This document shows positions 33,268-43,729 of a stretch of DNA of 64,000 nucleotides, one piece after another. Both the position numbers and the translations under genes were made by a program. Where the stretch lies: NCBI RefSeq assembly GCF_022605165.1, contig NC_063075.1, positions 992,001 through 1,056,000 on the forward strand. The letters are read 5' to 3'. A model generated the notes under the pieces. The model was not told the DNA's origin and did no database searches. It saw only the letters and a list, made by a program, of their open reading frames with translations. Every line of letters starts with the position of its first letter. Positions within the stretch are counted from its first letter, which is position 1. The stretch comes from Purpureocillium takamizusanense (Eukaryota > Ascomycota > Sordariomycetes > Hypocreales > Ophiocordycipitaceae).

Positions 33268-34830
33268 TCATGACGTCTTCTCATAAGCCGATGATGATGC
33301 CTCTCCCTCTCCCTGCCTGCGCTTCCTCAGCCTCTTCATCACCAGGCCTTCATGTTGATGTTGGGCCGCAGCTACCTCCCGTCTCTCGCCACCATGACCA
33401 CCCACAATCTCTGCCGCTGCCGCCGCCGCCGCCGCCGCCTCTTCTCCTTCGTCACCGCGGCCGTTTTCGTCGTCCGTTACCTCCTCCGAATGCTGTGACG
33501 AGGCTCCATCTTCCTCCTCTATCGCTCTTGGCACGGGTGATCCCGCACGGCTGTCGTCGTAAATGTTGTCTTCTTCTTCTTCATCGTCGTGGACAGCAAT
33601 AGGTTGTGTCTGCGCGTAGATTGGCTCTGTGACCGATGAGTGCGCCTCGTCTCCGTCCCCATCTCTGTCATCGTCATCGTCGTCGCCGGCCTCCTCCACG
33701 CCGGCGGGGACAAAGTAATGTCCCACAGGCAGCTCCACGTCAACAGCCTTATCGGCCCCGTAGTGATGTTCGTAGGCGTCTCCATCGTCGATGAAGAGTT
33801 CCACCTCGGGCATATGCGCGATGTCCTCGTCATCGTCCTCAAGCAAGTAGACTTCAAGGTCAAATTCATGGCTCGTTCCGGGTTGGCCGCCCACAACTTG
33901 TACGTTGTGCACAACGTTGCTGTCGCCCACCGCCACCCGCACGTCGTTGCCCTCGACTTCGTCCTCATCCTCGTCCGGCTCCTCATACTCGGGAACTGGC
34001 AGCACAAAGTTGTTCATCCCAATAGTGTCGTCCCAGTCGCTCGAGTCGTCGCTATTACACGCCGACACGGGGCTGTTGCTGGGCGGCCCCTCGACGGCGC
34101 TGCCGCCGGGGTGCGTGTCGAACACGTCGGTGAGAGGGGTTTGGGCCGACTCCCCCGACGACTGCCGTGATCCCATCGTGATCGACTCCATGTCCGAATC
34201 GTCGTCGTCGTCGTCGTCAAAGTCGCTATATTTGTTGTCGGCAGCAGCAGCAGCAGCAGCAGCAGCGGTAGAAACGGCTCGTCCCAACGTCCACTCTGGC
34301 AGCAGGTTCCGGCCGATGTAAACGTCCCGCAGCGTGATGCCCATCTCCCGCGCCTGCGCCAGCTTCAGGCGCCCCTTGGAGACTATATCCCCGCGGACGA
34401 GGTCGCCGAGCTCGCGCGCCGCGTCCCAGTCAATCAGCCGGTTCTGCAGGTGCGCGTGCAGTGACTCGGCGTCTGGGTCCCACGCCAGGCCGCCCGGCCA
34501 CGTCGGGAGCCCATCCACGCCGATGGTGACTTGCTCGAGCGACACGCCCGCTTCCCGAGCCGCGTCGAGGCGGGCGTTGGCCTCGCGGCGGATGTAGGTG
34601 TGCAGCTCGGCGGGGACGAGCGCCGTGGGCACCGTGTTGTGGAGGAACTCGGCGAAACGGGCGGCACTGGCGATGGCTGCGTCTGTTTCGGCTCATCAGT
34701 CATAAGATGGGTGGGGGGCATCGTCGCGGCGGTGAATGCACGCACGTCTGTCACGGGCGTGGCGAGGATCCTCACTCGGCTCAGTGTCGTCTCCGCGGAT
34801 AACATTGTCGGAAGGTATTGAAGCACTCAT
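33268..34830 (-). CDS. Acidic low-complexity protein, unknown function
   Basis: Two exons, 34830-34776 and 34682-33268, give 489 residues; the intron (GTGAGG...AAACAG, 93 nt) splits an Asn codon. The first 150 residues look folded and are probably helical (FAEFLHNTVPTALVPAELH, LIDWDAARELGDLV, GRLKLAQAREMGI), with two related blocks VTIGVDGLPTWPGGL and VYIGRNLLPEWTLG that may be a duplicated motif. The rest is disordered: an Ala run, an Asp run (both from triplet repeats), and long Asp/Glu-rich stretches ending in a basic tail. I do not recognise the family. The tail resembles histone-binding or nucleolar acidic domains, but that is only a resemblance. Confidence 0.65.
34199..34266. repeat. 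Two triplet repeats inside the acidic protein gene
   Basis: A GTC repeat at 34199-34218 (Asp run on the minus strand) and a GCA repeat at 34241-34266 (Ala run). Both keep the frame, so length changes would only change the runs. Confidence 0.9.
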
Positions 34831-35452
34831 TGGGGCCATGACGCGATGAACAAGCCACACCTAAAAGTCAATTGTTGCGGATGACTCGTTGATTCTGGTA
34901 TTGAGGGCGAGGTAGGCCGACTGGAGCAGAGTGAATGAGGGAACGCGACGAATGAAGGGGAAACGCAGCGAGTGAGGGAGAAAGGCAACACGAGTGAAGG
35001 AGTGAAAGGCGAGGTGTGCGAGGACTTGGGTGCAAACGAGAAGAGATGGAATTGCCGTCAGTGATTCATTTCATATTCATGAGCGCAGAGATAATAGAGC
35101 GAGGCGCCAAAGTGAGTGACGGATGCAAACTCCAAAACAATGACCGCGCCGCTTCCACCGCCTTCGATTCAAAAGGCCGCATTGAACCGATGCCCTCCAC
35201 CCGCACACGTGCCAGCTGGTTCCCCCTCTTGTTCGAAAGCCATAAATATGCCAGGCCCGTGCAAACGTGCACATCAGAAGCAGTGAGTCGTGCCGTGCCG
35301 CTCAAGGCGGCCCTCTCATGATACCATCGCCAAACATCAACACCATCCGGATAGAAACCACCACACGTGAGCACTGCTCCCATTCCGTCAGCATTCTTCT
35401 CTCTTCCCTTCTCCGACCTCTCTTCCGGTGGCACGATCCTCACTCACCTCCA
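34831..35452. other. Intergenic stretch, no gene seen
   Basis: About 620 bases upstream of the acidic protein gene and downstream of Alb1. It has GAATGAGGGA-like imperfect repeats at 34930-35005. Frames at 35016-35443 occur on both strands without support. Confidence 0.5.
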
Positions 35453-35791
35453 TTACCGAATCTCCATGTCCTCCTCGGCAATCTGCCGCTGCACCGCCTC
35501 CTCCTGCTCGACCTCGGGCGCGTCCCGCATCTCCGCTTCGCCCTCGGCCTCCATCTTACGCCGCATCGCGTATCCCATCTTCTTCTCCAGCTTGCGCGCC
35601 TTCTTAGCGCTCAGCGTGGCTCGCGGCCCGCTCGTCGGCAGCAAACCCGGCCGCGCACCCCGCGTCGAGTCCGCCTTGGAGATCTTGTTGCGTGCCTCCT
35701 CGCTCTTCTTGCGCCGCTGCGACTTAGCCTTGGTCGCTCGCGCCGCAAGGCGGTTCTTGGACGGGCCGTTGGGATTCTTCACTGACGGCAT
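35453..35791 (-). CDS. ALB1: Ribosome biogenesis protein Alb1
   Basis: A single exon of 112 residues, very basic in the first two thirds. The opening SVKNPNGPSKNRLAARATKA, the KSEEARNKISKAD segment and the helix LSAKKARKLEKKMGYAMRRKM are typical of the Alb1 family, as is the acidic end finishing DMEIR. Alb1 works with Arx1 as a shuttling factor of pre-60S ribosomal particles, moving between nucleus and cytoplasm. The stop TAA follows directly. There is no sign of an intron. Length fits filamentous-fungal members. Confidence 0.85.
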   Translation of the reverse strand: MPSVKNPNGPSKNRLAARATKAKSQRRKKSEEARNKISKADSTRGARPGLLPTSGPRATLSAKKARKLEKKMGYAMRRKMEAEGEAEMRDAPEVEQEEAVQRQIAEEDMEIR

Positions 35792-36114
35792 TTTTATCTT
35801 TCAGTGTTGGGTGTTTGTGTCAAAGTGTATTGATGATGTGACAAGAATAGATGAGTTCTAGGTGGTGAAGCTGTTTGACGTTGAAAATCTCTGCCCCACA
35901 GCCCCACAGACCCTGCAGCGGCATCTCTCCCAGTGATCGTGGCTAAATAAAACTCAACAGATCGTGCTTCCATTTACGCAGCACTTTTGCCAGCGCGTGC
36001 TTGAGAGCAACCTAACAATGTATTCATGAGGTGCTTTAATTGCTAACGCCTACCTATGCTGCGACTCTTCAATGTCGTTTACCCAAAAAAAAATGTCCTC
36101 TTGTTCTATGTCAT
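35792..36114. other. Short intergenic region
   Basis: Upstream of Alb1 and downstream of the Ytp1-like gene, AT-rich, with an A-run at 36086-36094. Probably a promoter plus 3' UTR. Confidence 0.5.
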
Positions 36115-37734
36115 TCAGTGCACAGACTGCTCATTGTTCTTCCCCAGCGTGCTGGGCGTGTCCAGGCTGGTGCGGTCGTGCAGCATGTGGTGGTCTTCAT
36201 CGTCGCTAACCAGGCCATCCAGCTCAAACTCCTCAGCGTCTCGCAGGCGGCCGTCGTTCGCCGCACGGTACTCGCCCAGGTCTTTGGACTCTGTCGGGGT
36301 GAGGCGGTCGTACAGATGAATGAGCATGTTGGAGAAGAGAAAGACGAGCGAGGCGAGCGAGAAGAGGATGAGGATGTACGAGACGCCATCCATGTCCGAG
36401 TTGTGAACGAGCACCATCTGCTCCTCGGTGGCACCCAAGAAGAGGAAGCCAGCGGCGTAGAGAAGCTAGCAGCGAATTAGCACGGCTCGCTGATCACGCA
36501 CGGCGCACGCGACGTAGGGATTCATCAACTTACGAAAACAGGAATGTACTGGAAGCTATTCCACGTGCGGCCGTCCTTGGTAAGGGATTGCTCGTCCCGG
36601 AGCACAAAGGCGATCTCAATAATGCGCGTGAGGCCGGCAGCCATCAGCGTCTTGCCAAAGGTGCTGTGCGTCATGGCACTGACCATGAGCTCCTGGGGGT
36701 GCGCCGACATGGCCCAGCCAGTGATGAAGATGACAAAGCCTGGGATGAAGTTGCGCTTCGGCTGCCCATCGCGATCCCTGCTGAGCCACATGCCGGCAAG
36801 GCCCGCGCACCACCAGATGACGCCCATGGTTGTGTGCTGCCAGTCGTTTCTGACCCACGCCGTGCCCCAGCGGTGCTCCGTGAAGGTGTTGACGCAGCCC
36901 CACGCCGCAATGACGGCGCTGTCGAAGAACTCTTGGGATCGACCACAGCGGCGCATCCACACCTGGCCGACCAGCAGGATGATGGTCAGCAGGACGCCGT
37001 ACGCGATGAAGGCGCTGCCCATGATGAAGTGAGCGAGGCACTGGCCGAGGTGTTCGCCCTGGCAGAAGCCGAGGGTGGTGATGCCGCCGAATATCATCTG
37101 CGTCCAAGATAGTATGGGCATCGCCTTGCCAATGATGGAGTGGAACGGGCGAATGAGCTTCCTGATCCTGCCATTCAGGCCCTTTTCCCAGTGGCCCTTC
37201 AGGTACAGGCCGAGCACCACCTGGCCGATGAGCAGCAGCTGGAGGATGTTGGCGAAGACGGAATGAATATTTTTCCCGACGAACTCACGGCCGCCGTGCG
37301 CGTGGCCGAGAAAGAAGCCGAGGATTGCGAGGAGGGAGCCGAGGGCCTGTGTCGGAACGTGCCACCTGGACTTGGTGATCTGCGGACGGTACGGTCAGCG
37401 GACGATCGGGGCGCGAAAGACGGACAGCTGGCATCGCACTCACCCCAAGCACCATGCCTATCGGGAAGATGACGCCGTAGGCAAACATCTGCACGAAGAT
37501 GTGAATCCATAGTGTTGCGTCCTACCAGCGAGTGTCACGTCAGCGTTTGCACCTTCGGGAGACGCGGCAGGAGGACGCGGCAGGAGGACGCACAATGGGA
37601 TCCTTGGACACAGTGTCCCCCGTGGGGATCTTGCTTTCGCCATCGTGATGGTCGTGAGCGGACGACATGTTTGCCAGCGCAGCGAGAAGGAAGAAGAGGG
37701 AGGAAGGCCTCCCCGGGCGAGCGAAGGAAGCCAT
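36115..37734 (-). CDS. Ytp1-like membrane protein (DUF2427/Ytp1 domains)
   Basis: Four exons, 37734-37594, 37521-37444, 37379-36534 and 36465-36115, give 471 residues, all joined in phase 0. A signal peptide (FFLLAALANMSSA) is followed by a His-rich AHDHHDG. The DUF2427 part is LWIHIFVQMFAYGVIFPIGM to FFLGHAHGG, and the Ytp1 part runs from IIGKAMPILSWTQMIFGGI through a dozen or so hydrophobic segments with conserved EHRWG and NDWQHTTMG. The C-terminal tail is hydrophilic and cytosolic in character. Yeast Ytp1 resembles mitochondrial electron-transport proteins in sequence, but its function is unknown. His-rich membrane segments suggest metal or heme binding, as inference only. Confidence 0.85.
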
Positions 37735-38851
37735 GCCGGCAGTGTGCGTTTCAGCGTCGTCCGATGGTTCGGTGGCTCGGACCCCTTGAAGCCTGAGCGT
37801 ACCGCCGGCCGGAGCGGGTCGCGGTTGCAAGTCTGGCGAATGGCGTCGGAGAGTTTGTAACGACGGCGAGGAAGCGCTAGACGCGTGCGAGGTCCGGACG
37901 GGCAAGCAGACCTCACAGGGACGACCAAGGACGGCGATGGCGATGCAGGATGAGGGGGACGCAGACGACGGAAAAGGGAGAAAGACGGCGGAGGCTTCGG
38001 CAGCACGCATCGGCCCTCGACTGCCCTTTCCCGGGGCGGACAGTCCATGGCTTATGCGCACGTTGTGATTGGCCAGCAGAGGATTGACCTGGCCTGTTAC
38101 CAAGCACTCCGTTCCCAACCCAGCTTGGCGGCGCCGCACCAGGGGACATTCGCTCCCTAGAAGTCGCCCGTCTCCTGCTGTAGCTCGCTGTCCGCAGGCC
38201 CGATGTTCCTGTCATTACCTGCCCGCCACGACCATGACGCCCCACGGGTTATCTGGTGGCCCACTTCAATTTAATTGTGCCTGTGAATAGGCTGAGGTAT
38301 GGAGGTAATCTGGCCTGGTGATGCTTCCACTGACACAGACACCTCTGGTCAGCCTACCTACCTCGCAAAGGCCTTTGCATAGCCATTATGGCCCAATGAT
38401 ATTAAACTTGATCAAACTTGTGGCATGCACCCGAGACCACGTCCGCAATTTCGCTGCATGTTTCACGACCCCTCAGCAACTTCGCCGCACCATGTGTCGC
38501 GATGACGACTCCTCACACGGACTGTGCGTCGACTCGGCGAACACACACGCTACACGGGTGCGCAGCTCTGTCCTTACTATTTTGTCTGTTTGCTCTTACC
38601 CGGCCTTCTCGACTTGACCAACGCCTGGCTGTTGCTTGTGCAATGCGTGACTCCTGCAGGATTGCTGGGCTGTAGGGTAACTGCACGCAATCGCGGATCA
38701 CGATGGACCGGCACATGATGCATGTCCTCTCCTGTCCTAGTTCTTTCACGGAGCATTCAGGACATTTGGAGCAAACTGTATTGATATTGACCTCATAAAT
38801 ATGCTCGTTCTGACCACGTATTGACATGGACAATTCGACTTCGTTGTAGTC
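37735..38851. other. Divergent promoter region, no gene seen
   Basis: 1.1 kb between the Ytp1-like gene and the small membrane protein gene. Long frames near 37913-38245 are GC-driven and extend the Ytp1 5' region without a family feature. I see no repeat or RNA gene. Confidence 0.5.
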
Positions 38852-39151
38852 ATGGAGCGTGTACTTCAGACGGCCGTCACCTCGGTCACTCCGCAGTTCA
38901 ACGGCCCATGTGACGCGGACACAGTCGGAGCCATCATTGGCCTGTCTGTTAGCTGTGGCGTACTCTTCGTCGTCGTGCTGGTAATGACGTACGCCTACAG
39001 CCGGTGCCGTGTCAAGTACCGCGCGCTGCAGCTGCAGCTTCACCCTCGGGGCGATATCCAGCTCGAACCGCAAGGGGCAGCCAGCGGACACCAACGGGTG
39101 CCTGTACCAGAGCCGGACGCCCCTGAGCCGCGGCCCGAAGACGACGATTGA
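38852..39151 (+). CDS. Small single-pass membrane protein, unknown
   Basis: A 99-residue frame. Residues about 26-48 form one hydrophobic segment (VGAIIGLSVSCGVLFVVVLV) followed by a basic stretch (YSRCRVKYRALQ) and a Pro/Glu/Asp-rich tail ending EPRPEDDD. The layout predicts a short outside N-terminus and a cytosolic tail. Codon use is GC-rich like that of neighbouring genes, and the frame is intron-free. I do not recognise a family. It is similar in design, but not in sequence, to the small protein at 12009-12227. Confidence 0.5.
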   Translation: MERVLQTAVTSVTPQFNGPCDADTVGAIIGLSVSCGVLFVVVLVMTYAYSRCRVKYRALQLQLHPRGDIQLEPQGAASGHQRVPVPEPDAPEPRPEDDD

Positions 39152-39326
39152 TCCCTTCGTTGGACACCTCTGGCCGAGAAGTTTTGTCCGGGTTGCATTG
39201 TTTTAAGCCTCGGTCTGTTGATCGGCGTTCCGGGTCAATGACAGCTTGAGGGGGACGACATTCGGAGTATAGTGGTTTTGTGTGACGCAGTTGGTAGTGG
39301 AAGCTCTGTTGCGGGGGTAATGAGCC

Positions 39327-39821
39327 TCAATTGTTGCCTTGCTTCTCAAGAAGTTCGCGAGCGTCTCTCCATAGCTCCGCCTCCATGTCCCGCTCGACCC
39401 TGGTGCCCCTACTGTTGAGCCAGCCAACGTCCAGGTTTCCAACATTGCCCACGCCATTCGGCCTAAGAGACGCCTTGACGGTGCTTTTAGGGTCCTGCGA
39501 TGCGGCAGCAGACAGCCGTACGATGCCGGCCTCCTCCAGCGCGAGCACTTGGCGCTTCATGCGGACGTCCACACCGTGCAGCGTCGTCAGGAAGGCATCG
39601 GTGGCAGAGCGAAAGGCGTCTTTCTGCGCGGGCGGATCCAGCGCGGGCTTGGCTGAGCCCTCAGCCGTTGGCGTGGTGAGAGCGCCGAGGGCTGTGGCGG
39701 CGTGGTTCATGAGCTGCACGATGGACTTGTCGATGGCGTTGAGCTGCTGGATGTTTTCCTCGACGGTGAAGGGCTGGGACTGGTCGTCCTGGCCCATGTC
39801 AACGTCGCCTGGAGATGCCAT
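39327..39821 (-). CDS. med11: Mediator complex subunit 11
   Basis: A single exon of 164 residues. The stretch FTVEENIQQLNAIDKSIVQLMNHAATAL is the characteristic first helix of Med11, followed by a Pro/Ala linker, the second helix (FLTTLHGVDVRMKRQVLALEEAGI) and a C-terminal helix (RDMEAELWRDARELLEK). Med11 pairs with Med22 in the head module of Mediator, which connects transcription factors with RNA polymerase II. The short, hydrophilic N-terminus (MASPGDVDMGQDD) is normal. There is no intron. Confidence 0.85.
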   Translation of the reverse strand: MASPGDVDMGQDDQSQPFTVEENIQQLNAIDKSIVQLMNHAATALGALTTPTAEGSAKPALDPPAQKDAFRSATDAFLTTLHGVDVRMKRQVLALEEAGIVRLSAAASQDPKSTVKASLRPNGVGNVGNLDVGWLNSRGTRVERDMEAELWRDARELLEKQGNN

Positions 39822-40589
39822 TGCGTCGAGTGTGGATTTTCAGTCAAGAGTGCGTATTTCAAGTCGCAGTGCACGCTGGGCGATGCTCAGTCCAGGACCC
39901 AAGTCAAGGAGCAAGTAAGATGCGACGTGGGGATGATGAGTTGTTGATAGAGCCCTGGACTTGGGCAGTGGGGCATCCACTTGGTTCCAGTGGTGTGGTG
40001 ATCGAATCTCCCTCCCTGTAAAGCTGGCACCATCCGCCACGGCACAGGCTCGCTGCTGGGAGGTGCATGGACTTCCAGTATACTTCGAACCGCGCACTTT
40101 CAAACAACTGTTCTTGGGCGGAAAAATCCTGTAGAAGATGATAATGATGTCGCATCAGACAAGACAAAGTCTGGCCTCTTTGACTTCTGTCCGACTCCTG
40201 GAGTTTGCTAGGCAGTGTGTTAAGCTGACCCACACATATTTGCTAGTGTCGCTTAATCATCGGCTTTCTCTCCCGTTCTTCGTGCTAGACATGGATGACA
40301 TGGTCCTGCTGTTGAGTCGCTGCTTCACCAGGCGACTCCACATAGCCAGGGCTTCACCACCTCATCTCATCGCCAAAGCATCGCGTCCTCATCAATCTCC
40401 GCCGATTACCGCTCTTTAGTTGCTTCGAAGCACTAACTATATCCGCCGGTTGCACGATTTGAACCACCGTCCCCGCGTCGCACCAAAACACGCGGCGCGC
40501 GGCCCACCGTTGCCCGTGACGAGTTCCGCATAGGCTTCAAGTCGGACCTCAGAGCAGCTGTTCATTCGGGCGTCGCAGAGGCTGCCAGC
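39822..40589. other. Divergent promoter of med11 and TAF5
   Basis: 770 bases shared by two general transcription genes that point away from each other. Frames inside are short. No repeat or RNA gene is seen. Confidence 0.5.
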
Positions 40590-43201
40590 ATGTCCGGCCA
40601 GACGCCTACCCAGGGAACGGCCAACTATGGCGGCCAGCCGGTCACCTCGCCCGCGGCGCCCGCGGCACAGACGACCACCGCTGCCGGGTCAACGGGGGGT
40701 GCCATGTCGAACCAGAACCTCAACCAGATAGTACGTGCCCGATCCCTGCCTGTCCTCCCCTCTCGCCTCTCAGTGTTCAGACAGCTGGCGGACAGCTGTT
40801 TCCGTGTATACTGTACACATATGCAAACAGCCGCCATGCGTCGCATCACTGGCCACACTTCCCTCCTGCATCTCACGTCATGCCTCCTCCCCCGCCCACG
40901 AGCCGCGGCGACGCGGACAAGTGTACCGCTATCAACAGTGCAGTAATGCGCACCGCAACCGCGACAGCAAGCCATGCAACCCAGCGCTTCTTTACTGACC
41001 CTGATAAAACGAAGGTGACGGATTACCTGCTCAAGCGGGGTTTCAACCGAACCGAAGAAGTGTTCCGGCAAGAGTCAAAACATCTCGGGCCCGATGGCAA
41101 GCCCATCCAGCAGCTGGCTACCATGGGGCCCAAGAAGTATCAAAAGGCCTTCAAGCTCTTGAAGGAATGGGTCGACAACAACTTAGACTTGTACAAAGTA
41201 AGCAAGTCGCCATTCTAGCCGATGGCCACCGCTGACCGTCACAGTTCGAGCTGTCGAAGCTCCTTTGGCCCTTGTTTGTCTACTCGTTCTTGGAGCTCGT
41301 CACGCTCGGATATGCAGATGATGCCAAGGCCTTCTTGAAGGAGCTCGGCCACCATTTCCAACCCGTGCACGCAGACGACCTCAAGACGTTTGCAACCATC
41401 ACCTTGCCCCAGCACGTCGAGGAGAACGAAATGGCCAAGCTCTACAAAGAAAACAAGTACCGCATTCCACTAAACCAGCACGCTACGGGTGACTTGTTCA
41501 ACTTTCTCGAGCGTGAGTCCGAGCAAGGCGGATCGGTCATCCGCCAGCTCATCGCCTCGTCGTGCCAACTTGACTCCACCGCTCGCGGCCCCATCACGCC
41601 CTTCAGTTTCGAAGCCGTCTTTCGAAGATCCAAAAATGCAGATATTGAAGAGATCGACGCCAGTGAAGGCATCCCGGGTGTCAACATCGGGCTCGCTAAC
41701 CGAGACGTGCTCGACCCCGCGCAGCCGCTGAAGCTTGGTCCGCTCCCGATGGAGCCGGAGCTTCGCGAGGATGTGCGGGCCGAGCTTGAGGATGAAGAGA
41801 AGCGCAACCCGCCGCCCGAGGGAAGCACCAGCCTGGTCGACGAGTTTGACCAGAAGATTAAGCGTGAGGAGAGTGCAGATGCCCCGAGCCGCGCCGACCT
41901 GCCGCTGCCCCCGTCACGACCTCGTGATATCATGCTGGAGATGCAAAAGGTGCGGGAGAATCGAGACCGATTCAAGATCGAAGGGCGGACCGGTGGCATT
42001 GGAACATCTGTAAGCGCGTGCATGTTCACCTTTCACAACACGCTGGGCGGGTAAGTACTCCGTGTGGGCAACCGCAGGACTGTTTGTTAACCGGCTCAGC
42101 GTTACCTGCCTGGATTTCTCCGACGACGGCCGGCTCGTCGCCGCCGGCACGAGCGAGTCGTATATCCGTGTCTGGTCTCTCGACGGCAAGGAGCTGCCGA
42201 CAATGAACCCGCACGAAAAAGACGCCAAATTCAACAGCCGCAAGCTTATCGGCCATTCGGGCCCTGTCTATGATGTGTCCTTCTCTGACTCCGCGTCAGG
42301 CCCGCCGCAGAAGCTCTTTGGAGACGATGGTCGACACTTGCCTGCTATCGACGGCCGACCGAAGCTGCTCCTATCTTGCGCCGCTGATGGCCACATCCGC
42401 CTCTGGTCTCTCGAATCCTGGAGCTGCCTCTGCTTGTACAAGTCGCACGACGGCCCCGTCTACCGCACGATGTGGGGTCCTCACGGTCACTACTTCCTCA
42501 GCGGCGGATACGACAAAGTTGCGCGCGTTTGGATGCAGGATCACGCGTCGCCGCAACGGCTCCTTGTCGGACACGACACATCCATCTCTGCCATCACGTG
42601 GCACCCCAACGGGATGTACGTCTTCTCGGCATCTGACGAGACTGACAAGTCGATTCGGATGTGGTCGGTCCTCACGGGCCAGTGTGTGCGCGTCTTCACC
42701 GGTCATACCGACTACATCAGCGCCCTCGAGTGCGCGCCCAACGGCACGCTCCTGGCCAGCGCTGACTGCTCTGGGAACATCATCTTCTGGGACATCAACA
42801 AGGGCACTCGCATCAAGCGGTCGCGTGGTCATGCACGGGGCGGCATCTGGTCGCTCAGCTTCAGCGTCGAGTCTAACGTGCTTGTGTCCGGTGGACAGGA
42901 CGGTACTGTGAGGCTCTGGGACGTGGAGCTGCCGGTGGACCCGCAGAAAGTAGCCCAGCAGGTGGGCCTCGATCCAGCTGCTCCGGACGCACCGGCTGCC
43001 GGAGCGGGCAACGCGCAGGGCAACGCCACTACCGCGCAGCCAGCGCCCGCGACCGGAACCCACAAGAAGAAGGGCAAGGAGGTCATGGTGACTCCCGACC
43101 AGATCAGCGCCTTCCCAACCAAGAAGACGCCTGTAACGAAGGTCAAGTTCACCAGAATGAACCTCGTGGTGGCTGGTGGTTGCTACGACCCGGAGCGCTA
43201 G
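40590..43201 (+). CDS. taf5: TFIID subunit TAF5 (WD40 repeat protein)
   Basis: Four exons, 40590-40730, 41015-41197, 41245-42050 and 42100-43201, encode 743 residues. Exon 2 starts the LisH region ([21 protein letters not shown]), exon 3 the TAF5 N-terminal domain ([23 protein letters not shown]), and exon 4 six WD40 blades such as [34 protein letters not shown] and [16 protein letters not shown]5 is a scaffold of TFIID and also of SAGA, in the nucleus. Intron 1 is long (284 nt) for this genome but joins ILE-Val directly into the LisH helix. Introns 2 and 3 are 47 and 49 nt. The C-terminus after blade six has a Pro/Ala linker and a last strand ending YDPER. Confidence 0.92.
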
Positions 43202-43729
43202 GAGTTCGCACCAGGCGAGGAGACCAGCCAGATGCAGCGAGCGGAGGCATGGGAGATGCTGCTCACGAAGATGGTACCGGATGCAGAGACGCAGGGTGCC
43301 AATCTCAGGGCCAGGGCTAGGGCAAGAGGCCAGAAGAGAAAGGCCAGCGAGGCAAATATTGCGGCGTGAGGTGTTACGGAGTTTGGCAAAAGATGCGGCG
43401 CAAGGTTTCCGGGCTGCGTTGGCGAGGCCGCCGTGTTGAGGAGACGCGATTCAGCTAGATTTGTACCTTAATGTTTGACTACTAGCGCGCATCTGTGATG
43501 CCTTGTGCCCTGTTGAGTCATGATGACTTCGTTCAGTTGCTACGTTGCTCGATGCTGCGCTTCTTACAAAGTGCTGCGTACGGAGTACGTTCTTGGCCGA
43601 CGAGCGAAAAAGTGGAGCTCGTTCGACGTCGACACTGACGTTGCTCCGCCCCACCTCCGAGCTTCCTGCAACCTCCATCGTCATCAGCAGTGAGCACGCA
43701 GCTCGTCAACCCCCCCAAGCATCAGCACA
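43202..43729. other. Intergenic stretch between TAF5 and Vps5
   Basis: About 530 bases holding the TAF5 3' UTR and the Vps5 promoter. The first 170 bases keep a coding-like composition in the TAF5 frame after the stop (FAPGEETSQMQRAEAWEM in reading through), which could be a C-terminal extension lost by the TAG at 43199. Confidence 0.45.

Noticed and set aside
40731..41014. Possible extra exon inside the 284-nt first intron of TAF5
   Set aside because: Joining exon 1 directly to [10 protein letters not shown] gives the normal LisH start; inserts from the intron would disrupt it.
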